Shown: positions 1-8,195, counted from the stretch's first letter. The stretch is DNA of 64,000 nucleotides from Lachnospiraceae bacterium (GCA_022510565.1 JAFLTE010000007.1:62001-126000), one strand, 5' to 3'. Numbers and translations: made by a program. The notes: a model not told the origin generated them from the letters alone.

Positions 1-498
1 GAGGAATATAGCCAGCATTGTCAGGTGTTTGGGATTTTAACAGATACCATAGATGCTAAGTCGCAACAGAAAATCCTTCTTAAAACTGTACAGGATAAAG
101 TTTACACACAGTGTACGGTTGCCATGAGCTTTTATCTCTTCCGTGCTTTGGAGAAGACGGGACTATATAAGTATACGGATCAGTATTGGAATGTTTGGAG
201 AAAAATGATTGAGAATCATTGTACAACTTGCGTAGAGTCGGAAGCCTATGCTAGAAGTGAGTGTCATGGATGGGGTGCATTGGTACTGTATGAACTTCCC
301 AGCATTATTCTGGGAGTAAGACCTGCTGAACCCGGGTATAGTAAAATCCGAATTGCGCCGGTAGTAGGGTATCTTACACATGCATCAGGAAAGGTAAGAA
401 CTCCTATAGGAGATGTATCAGTATCTTGGAAAATAGAGAATGGTGCATTTCAGATGGAATATGAAGTTCCGGATGATGTTGAGGTTGTAAATTCATAG
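1..498 (+). CDS. Alpha-L-rhamnosidase-like glycoside hydrolase, C-terminal part (5' end outside window)
   Basis: The reading frame is open from the first base and ends at TAG 496-498, so only the last 165 codons are present. The fragment has the end of an (alpha/alpha)6 catalytic barrel (EYSQHCQVFGILTD near the start, ECHGWGALVLYELP around residue 90). A small beta-sandwich follows, with the typical LGVRPAEPGY segment and a VRTPIGDVSVSW strand. This order is characteristic of GH78 alpha-L-rhamnosidases, which release rhamnose from glycans. Family membership is inferred from these motifs. Substrate and localisation cannot be judged because the N-terminus is missing. Confidence 0.75.
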   Translation, partial: EEYSQHCQVFGILTDTIDAKSQQKILLKTVQDKVYTQCTVAMSFYLFRALEKTGLYKYTDQYWNVWRKMIENHCTTCVESEAYARSECHGWGALVLYELPSIILGVRPAEPGYSKIRIAPVVGYLTHASGKVRTPIGDVSVSWKIENGAFQMEYEVPDDVEVVNS

Positions 499-555
499 CT
501 TTGCAAGATTCTTAGAAGATGTGTAGAAAGGTGCTTATTTTGGACGGAGGTAGCC

Positions 556-1166
556 ATGATAAAAATTAAATCGGCACTTTCTTATTTTTCAAAGAGTGAG
601 ATCGTTTTATGGTCTTCCTCAATACTTCTTATTGTTGTTTCATTTGCGGTCTTTGACAGAGAAAATTATATGACTTTTATAGCTTCTGTTATGGGGCAAC
701 CTCTTTAATTTTTAATGCGAAAGGAAACCCTATAGGACAAGTGCTTATGGTGGTGTTCAGTATTTTGTATGGGATTATATCCTATACTTTTTCATATTAT
801 GGTGAAATGATAACGTATCTTGGTATGACAGCGCCTATGGCAATTGTTGCCTTGCTTTCATGGCTACGGAATCCATATAACGGAAACAGGGCGGAGGTTA
901 AAGTCAATTCGATTAAGAGTCAAGAAGTAATTTTTATGTTCCTACTCACCGCCGTTATAACGTTTGTGTTTTATTTCATTCTGAAATTTTTCCATACGGC
1001 GAATTTGATACCAAGTACGCTTTCTGTAACAACGAGTTTTCTCGCAGCTTATTTGACATTCAGACGTAGTGCGTATTTTGCTCTTGCTTATGCAACGAAT
1101 GACATTATTCTGATTGTTTTATGGATTTATCAATTGGTTCAGGATGCAAAAAAGGCAATGGAATAG
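556..1166 (+). pseudogene. pnuC: pnuC-like nicotinamide riboside transporter, broken by a 1-base frameshift
   Basis: A good ribosome site (GGAGG) precedes ATG 556. The first frame encodes MIKIKSALSYFSKSEI and a membrane segment, then hits TAA just after GTTATGGGGCAACC (about 688-701). From base 696 the -1 frame continues seamlessly with ATSLIFNAKGNPIGQ and several membrane helices to TAG at 1164-1166. Together they give a roughly 203-residue PnuC-type transporter, which takes up pyridine-nucleotide precursors. The break lies in a run of four Gs, so one missing G explains it. It could be a real inactivating mutation or a sequencing error. The first frame alone would give only a roughly 50-residue peptide. 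Confidence 0.8.
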
Positions 1167-1227
1167 CAGTTAGGAGGAAATAGGTTAGCTATCTCACATC
1201 TGTATAAAACGAAAGGAGATTGAAACA

Positions 1228-1758
1228 ATGGACGAAATCTTTCATAGAGTCAGTATTAGAAAATACGAGAACAGACCGGTGGAGCATGAAAAGCTGATGA
1301 AGATATTACGCGCAGGTATGCAGGCACCCTCTGCGGGGAATCAGCAGCCTTGGGAATTTTATATCGTAACATGTCCTGAGTATATTCAAGCATTGTCAAA
1401 ATCACATATCTACGCGGGATGCGCTGCAGAGGCACCGGTGCTAATCGTTTCGGTTTATAGAAAGGAAGGGTTGTGGGTGCCGGAATATGCGCAGATCGAT
1501 ATGGCCATCGCCCAAGAAAATATGTGGCTGGAAACAGATGCACTTGGTCTTGGCGGTGTTTGGCTGGGCATTGCGCCTATCAGGGAGCGAATGGACACCG
1601 TAGCTAAAATTCTTGACTTGCCGGACAACGTAGAGGCATTTTCGATATTTGCACTGGGTTATCCGGCGGAACAAAAGCCCCAAGAGGATCGCTTTGACGA
1701 ATCAAGGATTCATTTTGTGAAAGGGGATAAATTCAATTCTGAATCGACACATATCTGA
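1228..1758 (+). CDS. Nitroreductase family protein
   Basis: 176 residues, ATG preceded by AAAGGAG. The N-terminus has the FMN-binding SIRKYENRPV signature, and APSAGNQQPWEFY at about residue 34 is the second flavin contact. GLGGVWLGIAP and ALGYPAEQKP complete the nitroreductase fold. Such enzymes are cytosolic FMN oxidoreductases that reduce nitro compounds, quinones or flavins with NAD(P)H. The physiological substrate cannot be read from sequence. It follows the broken pnuC by about 60 bp and may have been co-transcribed with it. Confidence 0.9.
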   Translation: MDEIFHRVSIRKYENRPVEHEKLMKILRAGMQAPSAGNQQPWEFYIVTCPEYIQALSKSHIYAGCAAEAPVLIVSVYRKEGLWVPEYAQIDMAIAQENMWLETDALGLGGVWLGIAPIRERMDTVAKILDLPDNVEAFSIFALGYPAEQKPQEDRFDESRIHFVKGDKFNSESTHI

Positions 1759-2130
1759 TTGCATAAATTCTGTTCCCATAATGAGAAAGCGGCTGTAACT
1801 CATCCTCCAAGGATCACTTTATTGCCACGAAATCGCACTAAAGTAAAAAAATATAGCTGTCATACAGAGAAAAATAAAAGAGCAAATAAAATTCTTTTCC
1901 TTTTCATAAATTATTTTTCTGTCATTTTTGTAATTACGGTTTAACGTTTTTTGATTATATCATACATGATTGCATTTCGGAAGTCACATCGACTTTTGCT
2001 TATAATTTAAAATTTTCACATCTCACTAAAATTATTGATTTATATATATTGGCAAGTTATAATATGGTATAAAAAATATATAGAATGCAAGTCTGATATG
2101 GGGTAACATCTGTATTGGGAGGGGATATGT
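1759..2130. other. AT-rich intergenic region
   Basis: No gene is supported here. A 61-codon open frame starting at 1759 has no ribosome site, follows directly on the nitroreductase stop and has no recognisable protein character. The second half becomes very AT-rich and carries the promoter of the EAL gene (2035-2063). Confidence 0.6.
2035..2063 (+). promoter_or_regulatory. SigA-type promoter of the EAL gene
   Basis: TTGATT (2035-2040), a 17-bp AT-rich spacer and a perfect TATAAT (2058-2063). This is a near-consensus vegetative promoter, giving a leader of about 60 nt before ATG 2131. No riboswitch fold was evident in that leader. Confidence 0.65.
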
Positions 2131-3819
2131 ATGAATACAACCAAGTATCTGACAGCTCTTGAAAACTCTATATGTAAATTACACCAGCTTCCAAACCCTG
2201 GTCCTGAGCAAATTTTCGAAGTTATGGCTGAGCTTTGCCATGTTCTGAGATTGGGAAAAGTTGAGGTCGTAATATACGACAATGAAGCTTCCGAGTGTTC
2301 CGGATTATCTGAAACACACTGCTTTTATGACAGTGGAAAAGCCTGTGAGAACATATGTATAAGCAAACGTATTGTTGTTGTAGATGAAAAGATCATTGTT
2401 TATAACATCTATTCCATAGATGGGGAAGCGGAGTGGACGGAAGAGGAAAGAAACGGAATTAATACTTTTATTGCTGTGCTCAGTACGTACAGCGGCAAAA
2501 CCAGACTGGTTCAATTGGTTCATCATCTTACTTTCTATGACAGCGATTTTAATATGTATAATTTAAGACAGTTTATGAAGTGTGCGCAGATTTTGTGTAA
2601 AACAAGGCGAATCGACCAATTCACTGCCGTTCGCTTTAATTTTAAACACTTTTCCGTTGTAAATCAGAATATCGGACGTGAAAACGGAACTCTCGTAATG
2701 AAAAAGTTTATCAGCTTTATCGATGATATTCTTGATGATGAAAACGAGTTGATTTGCAGAGTTGGCGGAGATAACTTCTTAACGCTTATAAAGAGTGAGA
2801 AGCTTCAGGCCGTTCTTGATATACTAAACGGTACAGGTGTCATTTACGATGAAATCCGCAATGAACGTATATTTATTTCTGCAACTGTAGGGGTATACGT
2901 CCTCAAGGATATTGACGGCGTTATTCTTCCTACAGATATCATGGACCGTGTCAGTCTGGCTTATCAAATTGCAAAAAATACTTCACAGGAAGATGTTGTG
3001 TATTTTAATGACGCTCTTCTTGCAAGAAGGAAACACAATAATGAAATTTCCGTAAGCTTCCCGAAAGCTCTTGAAGATAGGGAATTTCTTGTGTACTATC
3101 AGCCAAAGGTCGCTATCGACGGCAGACATATCGCAGGCGCGGAGGCCTTGTGCCGCTGGATGCATAATGGTCAGTTGGTACCGCCCGGAGAATTTATTCC
3201 CGTTCTTGAGCAGGGACTTGATATATGCAAGCTTGATTTCTATATGCTCGACGCTGTTTGCAAGGATATCAGAAGATGGCTTGACAGCGGCATGAATATT
3301 GTGCGCATATCGGTCAATCTTTCCCGCCGCCATCTTTCGGATATAGATCTTTTAAAACATATTATAGAGATTGTTGACAGGAATAATGTTCCGCATGAAT
3401 ACATAGAGATAGAACTTACCGAGACAACCACCGACGTCGAATTCAAAGACCTTAAGCGTACGATCGGGGGCCTTCAGCAAGCAGGTTTTTCCACTTCCGT
3501 AGACGACTTCGGTATCGGTTACTCTTCCCTTAATCTCATCAAGGAGATGCCTTGGAACGTTTTAAAACTTGATAAGAGCCTTTTGCCCGATGAATGCGAT
3601 GAAAGTCCCATTCAGAACGGCGTAATGTTCAAATATATCGTCGCTATGGCTCGGGAAATGGGACTCGAGTGTATTGCCGAGGGTGTTGAAACAAAAGAAC
3701 AGGTTCAGCTCCTTGCGGATAATAAATGTAATCTTGCACAGGGCTTCTATTTCGATAAGCCTCTTCCCGTGGAAGAATTTGAAACAAGACTCGATAAAAG
3801 TTATATTTATAACCGCTAA
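2131..3819 (+). CDS. Cyclic-di-GMP phosphodiesterase: degenerate GGDEF plus intact EAL domain
   Basis: 562 residues, ATG after GGGAGGGG. Residues 1-150 are an unassigned sensory region with no membrane segment. Residues about 150-300 are a GGDEF-like domain whose signature reads VGGDNF instead of GGDEF, so cyclase activity is unlikely. Residues about 315-555 are an EAL domain with QPK, the EAL motif itself (AEALCRW), VNLSR, ELTET, VDDFGIGYSSL, LKLDKSLL, AEGVET and the final QGFYF. All the metal- and substrate-binding residues I know of are present. It should hydrolyse c-di-GMP to pGpG in the cytosol, with the GGDNF domain perhaps acting as a GTP sensor as in other composite proteins. It is transcribed alone from its own promoter. 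Confidence 0.9.
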   Translation: MNTTKYLTALENSICKLHQLPNPGPEQIFEVMAELCHVLRLGKVEVVIYDNEASECSGLSETHCFYDSGKACENICISKRIVVVDEKIIVYNIYSIDGEAEWTEEERNGINTFIAVLSTYSGKTRLVQLVHHLTFYDSDFNMYNLRQFMKCAQILCKTRRIDQFTAVRFNFKHFSVVNQNIGRENGTLVMKKFISFIDDILDDENELICRVGGDNFLTLIKSEKLQAVLDILNGTGVIYDEIRNERIFISATVGVYVLKDIDGVILPTDIMDRVSLAYQIAKNTSQEDVVYFNDALLARRKHNNEISVSFPKALEDREFLVYYQPKVAIDGRHIAGAEALCRWMHNGQLVPPGEFIPVLEQGLDICKLDFYMLDAVCKDIRRWLDSGMNIVRISVNLSRRHLSDIDLLKHIIEIVDRNNVPHEYIEIELTETTTDVEFKDLKRTIGGLQQAGFSTSVDDFGIGYSSLNLIKEMPWNVLKLDKSLLPDECDESPIQNGVMFKYIVAMAREMGLECIAEGVETKEQVQLLADNKCNLAQGFYFDKPLPVEEFETRLDKSYIYNR

Positions 3820-3858
3820 TCAGGGTGCATTATCTTGAACAGGATATAGATATGAACA

Positions 3859-3880
3859 CCCCGGAGAACACTCTCCGGGG
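3859..3880. terminator. Hairpin between convergent genes
   Basis: Perfect 9-bp stem CCCCGGAGA / TCTCCGGGG with a 4-nt loop, between the EAL gene and the 3' end of cotJC. It lacks a clean T-run on either strand, so it is a likely but not canonical bidirectional terminator. Confidence 0.6.
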
Positions 3881-3912
3881 TCATTTCATACCATATCCCG
3901 TTTCGCTTTACA

Positions 3913-4114
3913 TTATGAAGGGCAGTTGCAGTCAAAACCGGGATTGCAAGCGTAGAAGTTTCTGGAGTTAAGGTTATCCTGAACGATTCTGAGGGCTTCA
4001 CCGAATCTCTGGAAGTGCACAAGTTCACGTTGACGCAGGAATCTGATCGGCTCGCAGACATCCTGATCGCCTATCAGACGCAGGATATTGTCGTAAGTAG
4101 TGCGGGCTTTCTGT
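3913..4114 (-). pseudogene. cotJC: cotJC, 3' part (C-terminal 67 codons) of the interrupted spore-coat gene
   Basis: On the minus strand the frame reads EQKARTTYDNIL, FLRQRELVHFQRFGEALRIV and NFYACNPGFDCNC, then stops at 3913. This is the C-terminal third of CotJC, the manganese-catalase-like spore coat protein; the HFQRF helix carries a metal-ligand His. It has no start codon of its own. The frame is free of stops and frameshifts and continues exactly from the upstream half at 8572 if the element between them is removed. GA of the first codon (GAA) is the shared core at 4115-4116. Intact coding in an orphan fragment suggests recent insertion or continuing selection through excision. Confidence 0.9.
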
Positions 4115-4141
4115 TCTGGGGCGATGTGAAAAGAACAACTT
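4115..4141 (-). other. Attachment half-site, left element end
   Basis: Core TC (4115-4116) followed by the 25-bp element arm 4117-4141. Compared with the arm at 8545-8569 read in the opposite orientation, 19 of 25 positions match, including the distal 11 bp. The stop codon of the recombinase is at 4168, the usual position for an integrase beside its site. Confidence 0.85.
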
Positions 4142-4167
4142 ATAGGTTAACGTGTTCCATAGTGTCA

Positions 4168-5721
4168 TTAGAAATTCCAGTGAATTTCAATCGGGACTTC
4201 ACTTGTGCCGGGTGTTCGTCTACCCACAGTCACATAGTCAATCAGTTTTTCAACAATTTCCCGATTCAAATGTTCCAGATTAGTGTACTGTTCTACAAGC
4301 TGTCTGCGGTTATCGCCTGCCTGCATTTTTTCGTCCAGTTCACTTAAAGCCCGTCTACCGTCTGCAACGACACGCTCCAAACGGTCTTTTTCTGTAGAAA
4401 AGTCTTTAGAAAATGAAATATAGTCACTTTCCGAAATAAGCCCATTTACCTTGTCTAAGTACAATTCCCGTAGCCCTTTTGTGTATTCTGCAATCTTTTT
4501 TTCATACAGGGCAATATCGGTTTCCAGATTTTTCTTTTGTTCTTTTAAATTACCTGCAAACTCAATCTGTCTTTCTAGTTCGTCTTTGTCAAGGTATTCT
4601 GCGGATAAACGGTTTAATTCTGCGATTACAGCCTGTTCCAACTTCTCCACAGAGATAAAAGAGCCGATACAAGCGTCTTTTGACACATGGCGGTTAGTGC
4701 ATTTCAAATAGTGTCTGTCACGGGTCTTTGAGGAACGCATAACATAACCGCAATTTGCACATCTGGCTTTTCTTGCAAAAATCCCAATCTTGCCAGTGGA
4801 AAAGGGCTTTGCACGTTCCTCTAAAAGTGTCTGTACGCTATCCCACAATTCACGATCTATAATCGGTTCGTGTGTTCCCTCAACCCGATACCATTCACTT
4901 TTCGGACGTGGCTTGTTTTGTTTTGTCTTATACGATACACTTCCGTATTTTCCTTGTACCATGTTACCAATATAGATTTCATTTTGGAGCATATCGGCAA
5001 TCGCAAAATATTTCCATAGGGTACTGTTTTTCATTTTCGGTTGCTGGTATCGCAAGCCATTTAAACGCTTGTATTCTGTTGGGTTAGGTATCCCACGGTC
5101 ATTCAACATACGGGCTATGGTTGTCTTACCGTACCCCCTCGAAAAAAGGGTAAATACCTCACGAACAATAGCAGCAGCTTCTTCATCCACAATCAAGTGT
5201 CCTTTTAGGTCTGGGTCTTTCTTATATCCATACAGAGCAAATGCACCGATATGTGAGCCTTTTTTTCGTTTGTCCGTGAGAACGCTTTTAATGTTATCCG
5301 ACATATCCTCTAAGTACCATTCATTGACAAGTCCGTTAATTTGTCTGGACTTTTTATTACCCTTATTAGCAGTATCAGCATTGTCAACAATACTTACAAA
5401 GCGAATACCCCAGATAGGGAATAATCCATGTATGTACTTTTCTACAAGTTCCAATTCACGGGTAAATCGTGATTGTGTTTTGCACAGGATAATATCAAAT
5501 TTTCGTTTTTCTGCGTCCTCTAGTAAACGCTTAAACTCCGGGCGGTTTCTATCTGAACCAGTGTAATCATCATCACTGTATATCTGAAAGACTTCCCACC
5601 CTTGCTCACAGGAAAAATTGAGCAACATTGATTTCTGATTTTGTATGCTTTCGCTGTCGTCCGTTTCAAACTGTTTGTTTCTATCTTCTTCAGATAAGCG
5701 GCAATAAATAGCAACTCTCAT
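4168..5721 (-). CDS. Large serine recombinase (TndX/TnpX-like site-specific integrase)
   Basis: 517 residues; ATG 5721 is preceded by AAGGAGA at good spacing. The N-terminal resolvase domain (about 1-150) has the catalytic serine in AIYCRLSEED, DYTGSDRNRPEF, and arginines in SRFTRE. A recombinase domain follows (about 160-300: GKTTIARMLNDRGIPNP). A zinc ribbon with CANCG and KCTNRHVSKDAC lies around 315-350, and a long coiled coil at about 390-480. This is the full architecture of an active large serine recombinase acting on DNA through a covalent phosphoserine. It sits at the left end of the element and most likely integrates and excises it at GA cores. Nothing looks truncated. Confidence 0.93.
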   Translation of the reverse strand: MRVAIYCRLSEEDRNKQFETDDSESIQNQKSMLLNFSCEQGWEVFQIYSDDDYTGSDRNRPEFKRLLEDAEKRKFDIILCKTQSRFTRELELVEKYIHGLFPIWGIRFVSIVDNADTANKGNKKSRQINGLVNEWYLEDMSDNIKSVLTDKRKKGSHIGAFALYGYKKDPDLKGHLIVDEEAAAIVREVFTLFSRGYGKTTIARMLNDRGIPNPTEYKRLNGLRYQQPKMKNSTLWKYFAIADMLQNEIYIGNMVQGKYGSVSYKTKQNKPRPKSEWYRVEGTHEPIIDRELWDSVQTLLEERAKPFSTGKIGIFARKARCANCGYVMRSSKTRDRHYLKCTNRHVSKDACIGSFISVEKLEQAVIAELNRLSAEYLDKDELERQIEFAGNLKEQKKNLETDIALYEKKIAEYTKGLRELYLDKVNGLISESDYISFSKDFSTEKDRLERVVADGRRALSELDEKMQAGDNRRQLVEQYTNLEHLNREIVEKLIDYVTVGRRTPGTSEVPIEIHWNF

Positions 5722-5817
5722 AAGTCTATCTCCTTAGAGATAAAAACAAACCTGCTCTATGAATCATCATATCCCATGAGGACAGGCTTGTAGAGGTCAA
5801 ATACGGCGGTAGAGATT

Positions 5818-5964
5818 TTACCGCTTTACCGTATTAGTCCTTTTGTTTTTTTCCAGTTGATTGATAAGGTCAATCCACTGTTTTGTAAATTGATTTTTTG
5901 TAGTTGTGTTTTCGCCGCTTTTGAAAACACTTTTACAGATAACTTGCGTTTGTGTCTTACTCAA
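5818..5964 (-). CDS. Small conserved-looking 48-residue protein upstream of the recombinase
   Basis: Starts with TTG 5964 after AAGGCGGTGG and overlaps the end of the upstream 95-codon frame by a few bases. It ends about 95 bp before the recombinase start. The protein is basic and polar (SKTQTQVICKSVFKSGENTT, then QWIDLINQLEKNK), with no membrane segment. From memory, proteins of this type recur beside recombinases of Firmicute integrative elements, but I cannot name a function. Size and position would also fit a recombination directionality factor; that is inference. A hairpin (5801-5834, arms ATACGG/CCGTAT and GCGGTA/TACCGC) overlaps its 3' end and may attenuate read-through into the recombinase. 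Confidence 0.55.
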   Translation of the reverse strand: MSKTQTQVICKSVFKSGENTTTKNQFTKQWIDLINQLEKNKRTNTVKR

Positions 5965-6244
5965 AAAACCACCGCCTTTTCTTTTCTACGAGAAGCATAT
6001 GTGACTTTGCTTGTACCGTATGCAAAGTTATACATAGCTTGACGGAAACAGTGCTTTTTTCTGTTTCCAACACTACCACGCATGGAAAAGACAAAACGGT
6101 AACTTTTGAAAAAATTTTTTGTTTTTTAGAGTTGAGTGGAGTAGCAAGCATAGGAAGTGAGTACCCACTTCCGAAAAACTGCTTGTTGGGAAGTTTCCCA
6201 AACCCTCTAAGAAATGAAAAAGCAGAGAAACAACTCTCTGGCAT
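5957..6244 (-). CDS. Unrecognised 95-codon ORF
   Basis: Starts at ATG 6244 and ends at 5957, overlapping the TTG start of the 48-residue ORF. There is no known domain; the C-terminus is basic and aromatic (VEKKRRWFFE). Its 5' portion runs through strong DNA hairpins (6153-6172 and the palindrome TTGGGAA-GT-TTCCCAA at 6186-6201), and a terminator lies just at its start. These features suggest part of this stretch is structured leader RNA rather than protein-coding. Kept because its end is coupled to the next ORF. Confidence 0.3.
   Translation of the reverse strand: MPESCFSAFSFLRGFGKLPNKQFFGSGYSLPMLATPLNSKKQKIFSKVTVLSFPCVVVLETEKSTVSVKLCITLHTVQAKSHMLLVEKKRRWFFE
6186..6201. repeat. Perfect short palindrome inside the element
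   Basis: TTGGGAA-GT-TTCCCAA, next to a second hairpin GGAAGTG/CACTTCC at 6153-6172. Both lie in the leader of the recombinase-side genes. They could be RNA hairpins or protein-binding sites; sequence alone cannot tell. Confidence 0.5.
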
Positions 6245-6253
6245 TTCTCTGCT
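6221..6253 (-). terminator. Rho-independent terminator after the winged-helix relic
   Basis: 10-bp perfect stem AGCAGAGAAA/TTTCTCTGCT with a 13-nt loop. On the minus strand it is followed by TTTTTC, and a shorter T-run follows on the plus strand. It would separate the regulator side of the element from the recombinase side. Confidence 0.65.
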
Positions 6254-6255
6254 TT

Positions 6256-6587
6256 TCTAAGCTCAAATTTGTAACCAATACCTATTACAGTCTTTATGTA
6301 AGTTGTGTTTTTGCTGTCTGGTTTAATCTTTTTACGCAGTTTGTATATTACATTTACTACGCTGGACTGGCGGCAAGGTGACATAGTGTGCCATATTCCA
6401 GTCGGGTAAGGCTTATGTCTGCCCCGTCTTTCAGTACCCGGCATTGGTGTAGCCTTATTTCTAACCCCCGGAAAAGAAAGAACGGGAGAGGGCGGGGCTG
6501 TATGGTTTCAAGCTGTATGCTGTCGGCAAGAGCAGATATAATTTTTTCGGCTGCTTTTTCTTCTGTGTCATTAAACGTAAGCATCAT
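6256..6587 (-). pseudogene. Winged-helix (OmpR-type) regulator, internally deleted and frameshifted
   Basis: From ATG 6587 one frame reads MLTFNDTEEKAAEKII, then a wing-helix N-terminus (LEIRLHQCRVLKDGADISLT, LEYGTLCHLAASP) and stops. The next frame supplies the end of the same domain: QSSVVNVIYKLRKKI, TYIKTVIGIGYKFE. The roughly 20 residues that should lie between (start of the recognition region) are missing, and the frame changes at about 6357-6375. The gene cannot make a functional DNA-binding domain. It resembles regulators carried by Firmicute conjugative elements, supporting the idea that this element is a reduced relative of one. Confidence 0.75.
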
Positions 6588-6614
6588 TATTTTTCCTATA
6601 TTGCCACCTCCCAT

Positions 6615-6966
6615 TATGTAATTGTCCCACGGCTCTGGTAGGCTTCATATTCCTCTTTCCTAATTCTCATCATACGCACTTAACGCAGCTTCTAAAGCGT
6701 CAACTAAAGTTATTCCGGCAACCGATAAACCAACTAGTTGAATGTGCATTAAGCGATATTGGAGCAACGTTCAACCCCCCCTTTTAGCGCAACTTTATGA
6801 TTGGGAAAAACATACCATGCTTATCAAATACAGGAAAATATCCCCGTTCCTACACTTGGGGCGCAATAGAATTTAATAAACAATCCATAAAGAAATATAA
6901 TCTATAAGGACACCGAAGAATGATAATAGACCGTATCTTTCCCCGGTGTTTTTTACATCAAACTTA
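6615..6966 (-). other. Gap between regulator relic and lipoprotein gene
   Basis: No convincing gene. A 29-codon minus-strand frame (6660-6749; MHIQLVGLSVAGITLVDALE) has no clear ribosome site and may be a relic. The block CTTTTAGCGCAACTTT around 6781 resembles CTTTTACGCAACTTT in the operator region at 8245, hinting at duplicated control sequence. A weak ACACCG/CGGTGT hairpin with Ts on the plus strand lies near 6911-6955. Confidence 0.4.
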
Positions 6967-7419
6967 TTATTGAAAATAAGCAATAAGATATTCAGCGGTT
7001 GTATCAGAAACTTTAAATGTCATTTCCATACCTGCAACTTTCATTGTTAAATAAGGAATTTCCTCATAGCAGAGTATTTCACAAACAGAGTTCATTTCTC
7101 CGCTGGCTGCACTTTGTCCGAATTTTATCGTTTCTTCCTGCGAAAATAAGAAAGAACCAACCAATTCCGCTGCTTTAGGTAGTGATTTCAGTTCCCAATG
7201 CTCCATATCTAAGGCTACTACAAAATCAACTATATCTTTATTTTCTATCAATATTTCTATTTCCGCAGAAGCGTTTGCAGGAATAACTGCGATCTCCTGT
7301 GCTTTGGAAAGATTTTCATAGTATGCGGACACATCTGCACTTTCGCTATTAGCTTGACAGCCGCAAAGAAGCACTGTTGCCATTAATATTAACACCGATA
7401 ATTTTCTCATAGACTTTTT
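6967..7419 (-). CDS. Small secreted lipoprotein, element cargo
   Basis: 150 residues from ATG 7419, chosen because GTGAGG lies upstream and it starts exactly at the signal peptide (MKKSMRKLSVLILMATVLL). The lipobox LLCGC places the mature N-terminal cysteine at about residue 21. The mature part is acidic, with no recognised domain (DMEHWELKSLPKAAELVGSF, MKVAGMEMTFKVSD). It is predicted to be anchored on the outside of the membrane. It directly follows the HTH/membrane gene by 13 bp, so the two form one operon. I do not recognise the family. Confidence 0.75.
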   Translation of the reverse strand, partial: KKSMRKLSVLILMATVLLCGCQANSESADVSAYYENLSKAQEIAVIPANASAEIEILIENKDIVDFVVALDMEHWELKSLPKAAELVGSFLFSQEETIKFGQSAASGEMNSVCEILCYEEIPYLTMKVAGMEMTFKVSDTTAEYLIAYFQ

Positions 7420-7432
7420 CATAATAATAACC

Positions 7433-8176
7433 TCACTTTCTTTTTTCGTGATATTCTTCATTCATAATCAGCACTCGGTAAGCACGGACAATGCCGGTCA
7501 TAAACACACATAGAAAAGTTCCTATACCAGCTAATACCATTCCAATAGCAAAAACCATATTATCTAAGACATACATTTCTGCGGGAACAATCATCGGACA
7601 TAACAAAAATCCTATTGCAATCAAGGCAAGTCCGACAAGGTTAAAAATATGAGCATATTTCTTTTTGTCGGCATACGCAGAAGTCAGCTCTGTTTTTACG
7701 GTTTGATCAAAAGTTAATCTTTCTGTCCAAATCTTACGATAAGGATTATCTGCTAACTTTACAGAAAACAGAAGTATTATTCCTATGATAGCAAGTACCA
7801 TAAACAACACCATGCTTATTTCTGCGTCCCAGAAAGAAAGAGATAGACCGCCAACGAACAAACCAACCGCAATACCGATTTTTATCATTTTCCTTTTTTG
7901 GTAAAATAGAAAGCCCTCTGCCATTTCTCGGCTAACATATATACCATTTTCTTCTGGGGTAATCTCTGGTTTTTGTGTATCTTCATCATTAAGAAGATAA
8001 TCCAAAGAAACATTAAACAGCTTACTCATTTTAACAATTTTTTCGGTTTCTGGATAGCCGTTGTCACGCTCCCATTTACTGATAGCCTGTCTTGATACCT
8101 CCAACCGATAAGAGAGTTCTTCTTGGGATAAACCAGCTTCTTTTCTTAACTTTTGTATTTTTTCTCCAAAGGTCAT
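7433..8176 (-). CDS. Xre-type HTH regulator fused to membrane domain
   Basis: 247 residues from ATG 8176, which has AAAGGAGG upstream; longer starts lack one. Residues 1-65 are a Cro/C1 helix-turn-helix (LSQEELSYRLEVSRQAISKWERDNGYPETEKIV). Residues 90-240 carry four hydrophobic segments in two pairs (IGIAVGLFVGGLSLSFW, VLFMVLAIIGIILLF, LVGLALIAIGFLL, FAIGMVLAGIGTFL). This is a membrane-tethered one-component regulator. The adjacent lipoprotein may be its partner or target. Two overlapping GCAAC-N5-GTTGC dyads and a CTACCAA/TTGGTAG repeat in the leader are good candidates for autoregulation. Confidence 0.85.
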   Translation of the reverse strand: MTFGEKIQKLRKEAGLSQEELSYRLEVSRQAISKWERDNGYPETEKIVKMSKLFNVSLDYLLNDEDTQKPEITPEENGIYVSREMAEGFLFYQKRKMIKIGIAVGLFVGGLSLSFWDAEISMVLFMVLAIIGIILLFSVKLADNPYRKIWTERLTFDQTVKTELTSAYADKKKYAHIFNLVGLALIAIGFLLCPMIVPAEMYVLDNMVFAIGMVLAGIGTFLCVFMTGIVRAYRVLIMNEEYHEKRK

Positions 8177-8195
8177 TTCGTTTTTCCTCCTTTCG

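Noticed and set aside
691-702. Programmed -1 frameshift in pnuC
   Set aside because: No X XXY YYZ slippery heptamer and no downstream pseudoknot were recognised; a missing G is simpler.
1759-1944. 61-codon frame after the nitroreductase
   Set aside because: No ribosome site, no protein character, starts directly at the preceding stop.
3816-4061. 81-codon minus-strand frame near the EAL gene end
   Set aside because: It is out of frame with the clear CotJC C-terminal coding sequence in the same place and has no ribosome site.
6911-6957. Terminator for the lipoprotein gene
   Set aside because: The ACACCG/CGGTGT stem has its T-run on the plus strand, the wrong direction for the minus-strand gene, and a long unpaired loop.
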